Shown here: piece after piece, positions 45,098-54,563 of the stretch | Layout: the number at the start of each line of letters is the position of its first letter | Numbering within the stretch: the stretch's first letter is position 1 | Origin: Paraburkholderia sp. C35 | GTDB taxonomy: Bacteria > Pseudomonadota > Gammaproteobacteria > Burkholderiales > Burkholderiaceae | Length of the DNA: 64,000 nucleotides | Assembly (NCBI RefSeq): GCF_003121405.1 | Contig: NZ_QBUY01000004.1 | Span: 1-64,000 of the forward strand | Direction: 5' to 3' | Position numbers and translations under genes: made by a program | Notes under the pieces: model-generated | What the model was told of the DNA's origin: nothing | The model's database searches: none | Seen by the model: the letters and a program-made list of their open reading frames with translations, nothing else

Positions 45098-48000
45098 CTA
45101 TGCTGCACTCGATAGCGACATTCTGCTCATCAATTCATCGTCTAATTCTTCAACCGTTACGGGATATTGCTTGAGCAGATGCTCTAGCTCACCCCTTTCA
45201 ACCAATCGAACGCGGTTCACGTCCGCTTGGGCATGTGTACCAACGTTAAACCGCCGATTTGTCACACAGATACGCCTGAAGCGTGTCCCCGCGTATGTAT
45301 TTTGGTATCGCGCAGCACCTGCGGTTACCTCTTTCACCGCATCCCATCCGAGTTCGGCGCTCGCAGATGACTTGCATTGAAGCAACTCACCCTCTTTTCC
45401 CTGCAACGCAATCACGTCAATACCGCCGTCACCACGCGTCTTTGTCGTCACGGATGCAACGTATCCGCGCTTTTCCCACAACAGCCTGCAAAAATATTCA
45501 AAGCTGGTGCCGTCAAGCCGGTCGATGTCGTCCATCGCGAGATACCTAGGTTCAATATGCTTGGAACCAGGTACATCTCCCAACAATTCAGACATACGCA
45601 CATCTTCGATGTTGCCGTTTAGCATGGCCTCCATCGTAGAATTGCTCATGGTTGCACCCGCAAGTTTTCCCTTGCGCTTCAGCATTTCGTCGAGACGCAC
45701 CTCGAACGTAGGAAAATCGGCCACTACCGTTGGACAATAAACAAACACATCCCTTTCCTGACCGATGCGATACGCGCGGTCGGTCGCCTGGTTTTCTTTT
45801 GCTGCGTTCCAAGCGCGGGTGTAATGAAACACATGGTTGGCTGCTGTCACGTTCAGGCCGGCGCCGGCAGCCAAAGTTGAAAGAATGATGACGTTGAAGC
45901 CATTGCTGCGAGAGAAGCGGTCAATGACGCCCTGTCTCGCCTGAGTATCGCCGTTCACTACCGACGGTTTGATACCAAATCGCTGATGGATGAAGTAGGC
46001 GAGCGCAGCCTGCACCTCACGCAACTCGGTGAAGACGATAGCTTTCTCTGAGCGGCTTGAAACCGATTCGAGCTGCTCGAGGAGCCACCGCATCTTCGGT
46101 GAATTTTCAAGATGGGCGTCAGGTCCGCGCTTATCTGGCGCAAATCGGCTTCCCGGCAGGCAATATGGCTCAGCGCACACAGCTTTCATTAAATGCAACG
46201 CGCCGAACGAAAGCCTCGCGCGTTGCTTGGCGTCGCGCTCTACGGCAGCGTCTTGCAGCTTTTTGAGCCCCCCCTTGTACAGCACGAGCTGGTGGCCTGA
46301 AATGGCGACCTCAAGTCGCTCGCTATCCGCTGGACTAACGCTGAGCGAAGCGGTGCTTTGGGTTAGTCCCTGTAAGACGAAATATTTCTTCTTGAGTTCG
46401 TCGGCAATGTCTTCCTTCGTCCGACGTAAGGTCTGCGGTGCAATGAGCAACTGAAGACGGTTCAGGCTGTCGTGGTGTTCTTCAGTGTTGCACTCAATCG
46501 GTCTGCGATAGGTTCGGCCGAACGTCTCCAGGGCACCTAGTAAGCCGGGCTGCACGAAGTCGAAGAGGCACCATAGGTCAGCAAGAGAATTCTCCACCGG
46601 CGTTCCGGTGCAACAGATACGAAAGTTCGCTTTTAGTTTTTTGGCAGCTAACGTAACCCGTGTACCCGGAGTCTTGATACGTTGCGCTTCGTCGCAGATG
46701 ACGAAAGCGAATTCCTGACGGGCGAACGAGAATTCGTAACCGGTCAGCACCTCGTAGGTCGTGATGATGACTTTGTGGTTTCCAAGCCAGTCAGGTTTGA
46801 GGAGTTCTGTGACGCCTCTGGTCTGCAACTGTTCGTCGATTAGGTCTATGGGCTGTTTTCTCGCTCGCAATTCCTCGCCATGCAAAACGAGATGTGCTGG
46901 GTAAGCGGGAGTAAAAAATCGCTCAATCTCCTGAGCCCAGTTTTCCAGCAGACTCTTCGGTGCGACAACCAGTGAAGGCTTGCCTTCAGGCTGCTGTTCG
47001 TAGAACCAGCCGAGCAGCGTGAGTAGCTGAAGCGTTTTTCCCAAGCCCATATCATCCGCGAGGAGTGCACCCCGGCAGTCTGAAGGACTAAGTGCGACGA
47101 GATGCTGGAACCACGCGACGCCTTGTCGTTGGTGAGTCTTGAGCGAAATGGAGGGCCGCAAAGACGCCGGCAGATGGACCTTCGCATCTGCCGGAGGCGT
47201 CAGAATAGCCCGTCTCGCTTCTTGATAATCAACTTCGTTGAAGTTGGTTTTGACGAGCAGACTTTCCCGCTTCCTGCGCGGCTTTGACGGTTCGCTGGCT
47301 TTTTCCGCCTTGACCTTTTCACTTGCGGCAATCATTGAACTGAAAGCATCCGCAAGCTGCCTCGCTTGGACTGTATCGATGGCCGTCGGCATCTCGGTGT
47401 CGCGTACCTCGCCGCTTCCTTCTTTTTCAGCGCGCTGCACCGCTTGTTCGAAGTTTTGAACCCACTCTTCAGTCAACGGGATGAGAACGTGTCCATCGTG
47501 CCCGGACAAGGTGATGGATACCATCGGGGTCAATGTATCGGGCAACCAGCCACCGTCATCGTCTGCTTCTGAAGAAGCCTTTTGCATCACTGGAACATAC
47601 ACGGGCTTAGCTACGCCAATCCCGTGAATTCGGTCGCTGTAATCGTCCAGCGTATAGACGTCTGTGAAATCAATGCGCGCGGCCGGCTGACTTCGCCACA
47701 AGAACAAAATCTGTCGAGCAGTCTCGAGCTGCAATGTGGATTCAGCGTCGACGGTAAGGTCAAACTCGTTCCACGGAAACTGTTCACGCTCCTCGTATAA
47801 AGCTTTCTCCAGAGTCGCTAGAAATTCTGCGAGCGATGCCGTGCCGTCAAAATTGCAATCAGACGTTTGGGCCGCACCATCGGCATAGTGTTCGGTCACA
47901 ACGAGACTTACTGCATCGATGCGACCGTCTCTCGTCCGCGGCGCGATTGAGAAAATGGTCGTGACTGGACCGGCAGAGGCTTTGTCCAGCAGGAAGTCAT

Positions 48001-48964
48001 CCTCGTTGAAGACTTCGGCGGCGCTCTCGCCAAGGAAGGCCCACGGGTTGTGAATGAACCTCTCAGCTAGTGCACCGGCAACGCGGCGCCGCGGCATGTC
48101 GCGCTTGATGACCTGGAGAACCTTGCGGACGGGTTCGGACAACACGATGCGCACGCGGCCACCGTCGATGCTCGCAAGGTCGTAATGAGCCTGCACGGCA
48201 TCATACTGGTCAAAAGCACGTAACCATCCGGTCGGCGCACCATCAAACGTCGGCATTACCGTGTGAACACGACCGAAAGCAGTCTCTTCCGTTACCCGAG
48301 GAAGGCGCAATTTGTCTGGTGTAAGAACGTGGGTCGTTGCCAGATACTGCGATTTATAAAGAGCGCCACCAACCTCAGCTTGTGCGCGGATGTTCCCCCA
48401 ACCTAGTTCGTTGAAATGTTGCGTGCGCTGCTCCGCAGAACGGAGCCGGAACTGTTCAACGATTGCGACTGTCTTCCATGTTGCCGCGGGGAGAAGCATT
48501 TCCTCATCATCGACAATCAGCACCGCGCCTATCCGTCGGGCCGTGCGGAGGCTACGCCCGTTCAACTCCCAGCCGTCGACAAAAACGTCGAAGGATGAGT
48601 CCGAAAGCGTAGCCAGGTGGTCCAACACCGGCTGGGCCGGATGCTCGGGTGGCACGATGATGCTCGAAAGCGAAGACTGGTGTTCAGTCATTTCCCGCAG
48701 TCGATAGAACTCCGACCAGGACAGAAGGATGGTGTCGACGTCAATTGAAGCGGCGCCCTCCTGCACCAGTTGCAGGAGGTAATGAGCAAGGACGAATTCG
48801 TGCTGTTCAACGGCGAACACTCTCGCCTGGAGCTCATCGACCGTCGGGGTCGGCAGCGGGAAAGCCAGCCTGAATGCAATGCCGTGTTCGGTCCACTCCG
48901 GCTGAAAGCTCGAGCGTGCCGCTTTATTCGAGGCATCGCGTTTAAACAGGTTGAAGAAAGCCAT
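45098..48964 (-). CDS. zorD: ZorD: SNF2 helicase with Mrr-like nuclease domain
   Basis: 1,288 residues from the ATG at 48,964, which lies 2 bp after the zorC stop and has GGAG within the zorC end. About 600 N-terminal residues of unknown fold precede the SNF2 motor: Walker A DDMGLGKT (about 637-644), DEAQ box (about 758-761) and motif VI ATDRAYRIGQ (about 1,060-1,069). The C-terminal Mrr-type PD-(D/E)XK domain has DGGIDVIALQ and LLQCKSS (Asp and Gln-x-Lys, about 1,180-1,198). In type I Zorya, ZorD degrades or processes phage DNA after the ZorAB motor is triggered. It is about 200 residues longer than the E. coli protein as I recall it. Confidence 0.93.
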   Translation of the reverse strand: MAFFNLFKRDASNKAARSSFQPEWTEHGIAFRLAFPLPTPTVDELQARVFAVEQHEFVLAHYLLQLVQEGAASIDVDTILLSWSEFYRLREMTEHQSSLSSIIVPPEHPAQPVLDHLATLSDSSFDVFVDGWELNGRSLRTARRIGAVLIVDDEEMLLPAATWKTVAIVEQFRLRSAEQRTQHFNELGWGNIRAQAEVGGALYKSQYLATTHVLTPDKLRLPRVTEETAFGRVHTVMPTFDGAPTGWLRAFDQYDAVQAHYDLASIDGGRVRIVLSEPVRKVLQVIKRDMPRRRVAGALAERFIHNPWAFLGESAAEVFNEDDFLLDKASAGPVTTIFSIAPRTRDGRIDAVSLVVTEHYADGAAQTSDCNFDGTASLAEFLATLEKALYEEREQFPWNEFDLTVDAESTLQLETARQILFLWRSQPAARIDFTDVYTLDDYSDRIHGIGVAKPVYVPVMQKASSEADDDGGWLPDTLTPMVSITLSGHDGHVLIPLTEEWVQNFEQAVQRAEKEGSGEVRDTEMPTAIDTVQARQLADAFSSMIAASEKVKAEKASEPSKPRRKRESLLVKTNFNEVDYQEARRAILTPPADAKVHLPASLRPSISLKTHQRQGVAWFQHLVALSPSDCRGALLADDMGLGKTLQLLTLLGWFYEQQPEGKPSLVVAPKSLLENWAQEIERFFTPAYPAHLVLHGEELRARKQPIDLIDEQLQTRGVTELLKPDWLGNHKVIITTYEVLTGYEFSFARQEFAFVICDEAQRIKTPGTRVTLAAKKLKANFRICCTGTPVENSLADLWCLFDFVQPGLLGALETFGRTYRRPIECNTEEHHDSLNRLQLLIAPQTLRRTKEDIADELKKKYFVLQGLTQSTASLSVSPADSERLEVAISGHQLVLYKGGLKKLQDAAVERDAKQRARLSFGALHLMKAVCAEPYCLPGSRFAPDKRGPDAHLENSPKMRWLLEQLESVSSRSEKAIVFTELREVQAALAYFIHQRFGIKPSVVNGDTQARQGVIDRFSRSNGFNVIILSTLAAGAGLNVTAANHVFHYTRAWNAAKENQATDRAYRIGQERDVFVYCPTVVADFPTFEVRLDEMLKRKGKLAGATMSNSTMEAMLNGNIEDVRMSELLGDVPGSKHIEPRYLAMDDIDRLDGTSFEYFCRLLWEKRGYVASVTTKTRGDGGIDVIALQGKEGELLQCKSSASAELGWDAVKEVTAGAARYQNTYAGTRFRRICVTNRRFNVGTHAQADVNRVRLVERGELEHLLKQYPVTVEELDDELMSRMSLSSAA

Positions 48965-48966
48965 TC

Positions 48967-50709
48967 TTACTCCGCGTAGTACCAAGCCGAACGTGAGTTA
49001 GCCCATTTAAAACCCCACGCCTTAAGCTGCCTGCCAAGCGCGATGTCCTGTCGCGGGTCTTCAACCCACAGTCGGCCGCCTGCGGCTTGCCGTCTGTCAT
49101 CGATGTACGCGCCGATAAATTGCTCAACCTGCGCCTCGAGTGCTGACATGGAAAATGGTGTTTGCTTTTCAGCTCGTGACGGTACGATGGGCGGAGCCCA
49201 CGATGGCCCCGCCGGCACAGATTGAGGTGGCGCTTTCGTTTGTTGCGCTTCGAAGGGCATAGGATGTCGCGATCGCGGCGACTTGTTATCGCTGTCGGGA
49301 CGTATGCCAAGTCGAGCCAGTTCGTGCGCCGCGCTGGACTGCCAGCCTGCGTTATGGATGATTCGGCATCGGGCCCCAGTGCGAAATCCGTAGCGCAAGT
49401 CCTCAGTGCCACCGTGATAGGTCGTTGAGTATCTGTCGAAGCGAAGTGTCGCCAAGTCATAGACGTAAGCAGCGTTGCCCGTTGTACTGAACTCGACGAC
49501 AATGTATTCGCCAATCTGCATGATGAACGCATCGATGTTCTTGTTTCCGTACAGAGTGGCGTAAGCTCCTATCTCCCTGGCAATAAGCTCTCCGACTGCC
49601 TTGTTGCTTCGCGCCAGCGACACGGTTTCGCTGCTGAAAATCAGACGCGTCCAAGAAATCTGCCGCATGTAGCGGCTCCAAAACGCAAGCCGGCCCTCGT
49701 CCGCACTGTTTCGGGCAGCCAGCACGTCGAAGAAGTCCCGCAGGTTGCCCTCGTTCACCCATTGCAAGACCATCCGCCAAACAGCGTCGGGCACCCGATT
49801 CCAAGCGGTCGCAATGCCTGCCGCCTTTAGTTTTGGATTGCGCCATACGTCCTTTCCTACGACATAGTCCCGAAGTTCGTGATGAACCGGATGCCCAGGA
49901 ATTCGGTGGTAACGTGCAAGAAGAGCCTCGAGGGCTTCATCCCGGAATACGGGACGAGATTTGATGAGCTCAATAAGGCGCGGTATTACTACCCTGAATT
50001 GTTCGTCGTTGTAGGCAGCACTGGCTTTCACCGCGCTAAAAACCAGTGCATGCCAGAACCAGCTACTCTCCGGGATGCCGACGTTCTCAACTATCGAATC
50101 AAGGATAGCCCGGTCACCGACGAGATAATGGTCTGCAAACTCGTCCGCAGCGTTTTCGCCGATAAGTGCCGGGTGCTGACGCAGAGTAGTAATCCAGTCG
50201 GGAACCGCCGCGTTTCCATTTGCGCTGTTGATATGAAGCCATGTCCCGGCCAGAAGCTTTCTTAGCGAAAGCCAACCTTCGTGCTCCATTCCCTTCGCGG
50301 TGAGCGGGTTGTACGAGAAATACGATACCAGCAGGTTGAACCAAGTTAGACGCCACAATCTTCCGCCAACCGCTTCGTCCTCGTAGTATGTGAAGAGTGC
50401 TGCGAGCCTGTCACTGCCGATGGGTCTCGCGCTCTGCCGTTCCGCAACCTCTTGATTTAGCGCGCTGGCAACTGTGTCCTTCTGAAATTCGTCAAGTTCA
50501 TGTCCGCGTAAGAAGGCAAGTGCGGACGCGTAGGCGTCGCGTGCCGAGGGACGCGCACTCGCACATTCCTGGAAAATACGCTTTGCCTGTTCACTCGCTT
50601 TTTCAACCAATGCTGGCTGCCCCAGTTCCTTCCAGTCGGAACTGAAAGCAGCAAGTTTTCGATCAAGCGCTGACTTCAGGCGGGCTAGAGCGTCGGTACC
50701 TAGCTGCAT
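48967..50709 (-). CDS. zorC: ZorC: EH_Signature-domain DNA-associated protein
   Basis: 580 residues. A helical N-terminal and middle part carries the EH_Signature region (EGRLAFWSRYMRQISWTRLI and FIMQIGEYIVVEFSTTGNAA). A Pro-rich linker (about 480-510) leads to a small C-terminal domain ending RQLKAWGFKWANSRSAWYYAE. ZorC of type I Zorya binds DNA and is needed for defence; no nuclease motif is visible. Its start overlaps the zorB end by 10 bp, and zorD begins 2 bp after its stop. Confidence 0.9.
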   Translation of the reverse strand: MQLGTDALARLKSALDRKLAAFSSDWKELGQPALVEKASEQAKRIFQECASARPSARDAYASALAFLRGHELDEFQKDTVASALNQEVAERQSARPIGSDRLAALFTYYEDEAVGGRLWRLTWFNLLVSYFSYNPLTAKGMEHEGWLSLRKLLAGTWLHINSANGNAAVPDWITTLRQHPALIGENAADEFADHYLVGDRAILDSIVENVGIPESSWFWHALVFSAVKASAAYNDEQFRVVIPRLIELIKSRPVFRDEALEALLARYHRIPGHPVHHELRDYVVGKDVWRNPKLKAAGIATAWNRVPDAVWRMVLQWVNEGNLRDFFDVLAARNSADEGRLAFWSRYMRQISWTRLIFSSETVSLARSNKAVGELIAREIGAYATLYGNKNIDAFIMQIGEYIVVEFSTTGNAAYVYDLATLRFDRYSTTYHGGTEDLRYGFRTGARCRIIHNAGWQSSAAHELARLGIRPDSDNKSPRSRHPMPFEAQQTKAPPQSVPAGPSWAPPIVPSRAEKQTPFSMSALEAQVEQFIGAYIDDRRQAAGGRLWVEDPRQDIALGRQLKAWGFKWANSRSAWYYAE

Positions 50710-51410
50710 TGCCCGAATTCCTTCGAGGTGGGCGCGAGAGGCGCGGAAGGTTGCTCGTCAAGCGCCCAGAATTCGACCTTCAGTTCGACGCGGCGACTCG
50801 CTTCCTTGGACTCTTTCGTGGAGTTGAACGAATAACCACCAACGAGAAACAGGTCGCGAATTTGCGTCTTTTGCCCGATACTCAGCGGTGTTTCGTCTCT
50901 GGTCGGCGTCGCGAATAGTGCGCAAACTACGCGCCGACTGCGGTCGAGGCTGAGCCCCAGGTTATATAAGTAACTGCCGTCCTGGTCGGTGAACCCTTCC
51001 ACAACAATGCGGCGAATCCATTTGCGGCCAATATCTGTCTGTTGTGCCTTGAGCAGAACCGGTACGTAGTTTCGGAGGAAAGTCGCGCCGTTGGTCGAGA
51101 TGTCTGACCGTCCGCTATCAAACCGGACGATGTCACCAAGGTCAATTCGATACGTTGTTTCGTTGACCTTTACCTCTGGAAACTGGCGCGATACTTCTTT
51201 GATTTGAGCCATCAATTCCCGGATGTCCGTTTCCCGCTGTATTTTCCTCTGCTCAACGGCTGAGACACTCTTGGTTACAGAGATAAGCGTCGCGGCCATT
51301 ACAACCAGGAACAGGGTCATCAGTGCGGACATCAGGTCCGAAAAGGAAATCCAGAAGGGACTTTCACCTTCAGACTTCCCAGAGCGTTTAATAACGATTC
51401 GTGAAAACAT
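50700..51410 (-). CDS. zorB: ZorB: MotB-like peptidoglycan-binding stator subunit
   Basis: 236 residues. One transmembrane helix follows the N-terminus (PFWISFSDLMSALMTLFLVV); the Asp in FSDLM is the expected ion-binding residue. The periplasmic part is OmpA-like: FDSGRSDI, VVEGFTDQDG and LSLDRSRRVV. A homodimer should sit inside a ZorA pentamer and anchor to the cell wall, forming an ion-driven motor that senses phage entry. 4 bp separate its start from the zorA stop. Confidence 0.93.
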   Translation of the reverse strand: MFSRIVIKRSGKSEGESPFWISFSDLMSALMTLFLVVMAATLISVTKSVSAVEQRKIQRETDIRELMAQIKEVSRQFPEVKVNETTYRIDLGDIVRFDSGRSDISTNGATFLRNYVPVLLKAQQTDIGRKWIRRIVVEGFTDQDGSYLYNLGLSLDRSRRVVCALFATPTRDETPLSIGQKTQIRDLFLVGGYSFNSTKESKEASRRVELKVEFWALDEQPSAPLAPTSKEFGQCS

Positions 51411-51414
51411 GGCG

Positions 51415-53646
51415 TCACGCGGCGCGCTTCATGCGCTGAAGGGCGATACCAAGCTCCTGGACAACGCCGGTCAGCTGCTGCACGCCATGACCAAGGTGGC
51501 GGTCTGTCTCGCCGATAGTCTGACGCAGCTGGCTTGTCATCGCGTTTCCAAACTGCTCGAATGATTCGGCGAGCGTCTGATTAACACCGTCCAAATACTC
51601 AGCCGCCTGGCGTTCCGCGTCGCGAAGCGTTTGCACAATCTGTTCAAGGTCTGTGAGCATAGAACGGGTTAGCCCGGCCTCCTTTCCGGCGGACTCGACT
51701 AGGCCCTTGAGAATGCCAACATATTCCTGGACTGTCTCACGAGTACGGTCGTACTGCTGAAACGCTTGTGTAACTGTGGTTGACGCCGATTGGAGCGCGG
51801 AAGTGGCGCGCTGCAAATCACCTGTTACAGCCACCGATTTTTCAAACACAGTGGTAACTGATGCGCCCGCGATTTCAAAGCGATTCGCCGCCGTGTGCAT
51901 CGTTGCAGCCCCGCTATTCATGCCGTCGATGGCACGAATACTAACGGCCTGAATCGCATCGATATTGGCCTGTGTCCGTGCAATCTGACTTGTGACCGCT
52001 TCAGTCACGGCTTTCAGCTGTGCCGACAGGTGGTCGACAATTTCCTCAGTGCGGCGAGTAAGTGCCTCGTTCCTTGCATTGTCCTGTGTTGCAGCCGCGT
52101 CTCGAGTCGCTTGCAACTGCGCCACAGATGCAGATACTTCCTGTAGAACTCGGCCTACGGCATCGTTCATCGCCTGACCATTGGCATCCTGTTGCTTTGC
52201 CGCGCCGGCTCCGAGTTCTTCCGCAAACTGGCGCATCTGCGCAGCCATTAGTTCTTGGTGACTCGAAATGCCACTGATGATTTCCTCAGTACGACGTCCC
52301 AGCGACTCATTGCGTTGTTGTTCCTGTTGGGCCGACTGGTTCCTGCTATCAGCGAGACTCTGCAACGTGTCGTTGACTCGCGCCATCAGTTGTCCAACTG
52401 TGTCATCCAAAATCTGCCTGGACTTGCTCTGCTCGTCGGCGACCAGCTGTCGGAACTCGTTCACGAATTCCCGCATTTGTGTGGTCATCAGCTCCTGATT
52501 CGCAGATGCATGCGCGAGAGCTTCCTCTAGCTTCCCCGTAACCTGCGTCGACGCATGCTCGTTTGTTTTGGAGATGTCAGCCAACAGCTGCTGCATGGAA
52601 TCTTGCACCGCCTGCATGGCACCCAGTGAGCGCTCAATCTGCGCGCTCGCTCCGCGCATCTGACCGCCAAAGGTATCCTCGAGCTTGGCCATAAAGCCCG
52701 ACAGCATCGATTCGAGCATGCCACTGACAGCCTCACCGTTCCCGCGGCTGGTGTGCTCCATTGCGTCGGTCATCCGTTGCAGTGGCGCAGCGAGGGTGTT
52801 GTTAATGGTTTGTCCGATGTGTTCGCCCAGCATGACGGACGCTTTTGCCTGCGCTTCAATCTGGCGCTCAACCAGATTTGTCATCATTCGGCTCAGGTCT
52901 TCCACCATTGCATCCTTAAGCTGGGCCGCGTGTGCCTCACTCTTCTCTGATGCATGAACGAGTCGCGCGAGATATTCTTCGCCAGCTCCAGTGTTGTAGA
53001 GCGCGTCAATCGCGTGATTCAGCTTTTCAACCAGTCCGTAGAGATACGCCAGCGTCAAGCGACTGAAAAAAGTGACGCCCATCGCGCAGCAAATCGCAAC
53101 GGCCGATGCGATGAATGCGTGGGAAACGCCCGCAAGAAGTGGTGTAAGACCAGAGACTGCTTTCGTTGGGTTCGACGGGTCGAATCCACTTAAGCCCTGC
53201 AGAAGACCAGCGAATGTTCCGATGATGCCTAGACCCGTCAGGATGCCAGGGAGGTGCCGTGCAAAATCATCGAATAAGCGTGCGTCGACCAGCACATCGC
53301 GGGTGAAATAGGTCTCCGCGGGGAGCGTTGCGCGGGTCTCAGGAGTTCCGTTTGCGGTGCGACGCAGTGGGTGAAGGGTGTCCCGGTACTCCAGCCAAAG
53401 GTGCTTAAGTGGCGCCCGACTAAAGTGTTTGCCGACTTCGTCGGGTTCCGGGCGCAGGCCGGCGGCTCTGACTCCACGGATTACCGTGCGAAGTTGCCAC
53501 CATACCTGCGTTCCTTTCCATGCGTACCCCGCTATGAACAAAAAGGTAAGCAACAGAACGAGGCAGAAAACTGCAAGAGGGAAGCCGGAAAGCTCGCGCA
53601 GAGCCGGATTGAAGCTGGCTAGAAGGTTTACAAGCCGGTCGGTCAT
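51415..53646 (-). CDS. zorA: ZorA: MotA/ExbB-like motor protein with long coiled-coil tail
   Basis: 743 residues. The membrane part comprises an N-terminal helix (about 22-42), the MotA/TolQ/ExbB core LPGILTGLGIIGTFAGLLQG (about 132-151) and GVSHAFIASAVAICCAMGVT (about 173-192). Residues 220-740 form a cytoplasmic coiled-coil tail. Within the tail, residues 385-464 and 465-544 are an exact-period 80-residue tandem repeat (QELMTTQMREF / QELMAAQMRQF; NESLGRRTEEI / NEALTRRTEEI). In Zorya the ZorA pentamer carries a long cytoplasmic tail that passes the trigger to ZorC and ZorD. First gene of the operon. Confidence 0.93.
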   Translation of the reverse strand: MTDRLVNLLASFNPALRELSGFPLAVFCLVLLLTFLFIAGYAWKGTQVWWQLRTVIRGVRAAGLRPEPDEVGKHFSRAPLKHLWLEYRDTLHPLRRTANGTPETRATLPAETYFTRDVLVDARLFDDFARHLPGILTGLGIIGTFAGLLQGLSGFDPSNPTKAVSGLTPLLAGVSHAFIASAVAICCAMGVTFFSRLTLAYLYGLVEKLNHAIDALYNTGAGEEYLARLVHASEKSEAHAAQLKDAMVEDLSRMMTNLVERQIEAQAKASVMLGEHIGQTINNTLAAPLQRMTDAMEHTSRGNGEAVSGMLESMLSGFMAKLEDTFGGQMRGASAQIERSLGAMQAVQDSMQQLLADISKTNEHASTQVTGKLEEALAHASANQELMTTQMREFVNEFRQLVADEQSKSRQILDDTVGQLMARVNDTLQSLADSRNQSAQQEQQRNESLGRRTEEIISGISSHQELMAAQMRQFAEELGAGAAKQQDANGQAMNDAVGRVLQEVSASVAQLQATRDAAATQDNARNEALTRRTEEIVDHLSAQLKAVTEAVTSQIARTQANIDAIQAVSIRAIDGMNSGAATMHTAANRFEIAGASVTTVFEKSVAVTGDLQRATSALQSASTTVTQAFQQYDRTRETVQEYVGILKGLVESAGKEAGLTRSMLTDLEQIVQTLRDAERQAAEYLDGVNQTLAESFEQFGNAMTSQLRQTIGETDRHLGHGVQQLTGVVQELGIALQRMKRAA

Positions 53647-53775
53647 TTCACACCCGTAGGGTTGACCCGGACGCCTCTCGGCGGCATCGACGGGTGCATA
53701 GCGTTTGTTTATGCTTTATGCACGGGCGTCCGGTGTCTGGTCTCTCGTTACCCCACACGTCACGGGTGGGTTTTC

Positions 53776-53804
53776 TTATTCTTGCATCCGCGAATGGTAT
53801 CCAA
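53776..53804 (-). promoter_or_regulatory. Possible promoter of the Zorya operon
   Basis: On the minus strand TTGGAT (53,799-53,804), a 17-bp spacer and GAATAA (53,776-53,781) lie about 130 bp upstream of the zorA start. No operator is seen. The assignment is by consensus match only. Confidence 0.3.
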
Positions 53805-54239
53805 ATCGGCGAAAAATGTGGTCTTTGAAAGTCAATTCGCGGAATGGATTATAGAGCCGATTGACTCGGGGTCGTCGAAACTCTACATAAAGCAACGAAT
53901 GTGGACCAAGCAGATGCGTTTTAGACTCAGACCGATCTCACGCACTGGAAGCTTCGCCAAGCGACGTGCCGGCGAGCCCAACATGCCCAACTTGAAATTG
54001 AGGTCGCCATGCAGTTCATATTGACGTGTTCCCGGTTCAATGTCACAAAGACGACACTGAGACATCCAGTTAAAGAGGTCGGACGGCAGTTCATGTACGA
54101 CCGTGACCTAAGGCAATTCTCAACGTCGGCAGTGACAGCATCGTAGGTAAAGTGTGTGCGCTCCCTCAACTCGCTGAAGACGCTGAGAATGTCGTTGTAG
54201 ATCTATCCGTTTTGCGAAATTCCGGCCTGCTGCATCCAA
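53805..54239. other. Intergenic stretch with no intact gene
   Basis: Several short frames are open on both strands, but none has an RBS or recognisable domain. The minus-strand segment at about 53,900-54,190 reads like parts of one protein split between frames (YELHGDLNFKLGML, SELRERTHFTYDAV), so it may be a gene remnant. Confidence 0.35.
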
Positions 54240-54257
54240 GGTAAAAACCGACATGCC

Positions 54258-54563
54258 ATGTGGATTCCGGATGGGTTTTTCATCTCCCCGGACACAGTCT
54301 CATCATCCCCAAGCGCCATGTCCGTTCGTTCTTCGACGTGAATACTGAAGAGCGCGATGACCTTCTGACTCTTTTGGACGACGCCAAGGCATATGCGCTC
54401 GCATCGGTGAAGCCCGACGGGTTCAACATTGGCATCAACGACGGCCCGGCAGCCGGACAGACCGTTCCTCATCTGCACATTCACCTGATACCTCCGCTTA
54501 CAGGCAATGTAGTGGCCCCGTGGCGGCATTCGATGGGTAATACCATCAAAGGTCGATTACTAG
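54258..54563 (+). pseudogene. HIT-family hydrolase gene, two frameshifts
   Basis: Three frames together spell a HIT protein. IPDGFFISP (frame of 54,258) is followed after a shift near 54,288 by GHSLIIPKRHV, PDGFNIGINDGPAAGQT and the HIT motif VPHLHIHLIP. After a second shift near 54,516 the original frame gives PRGGIRWVIPSKVDY and TAG at 54,561-54,563. The two shifts restore the starting frame, so two single-base changes suffice. HIT proteins are nucleotide hydrolases or transferases; this copy should be inactive. The true N-terminus is not clear. Confidence 0.75.

Noticed and set aside
53883-54169. Minus-strand fragments as a small gene
   Set aside because: The readable pieces lie in two frames with no RBS and no family I can name; recorded only as a possible remnant.
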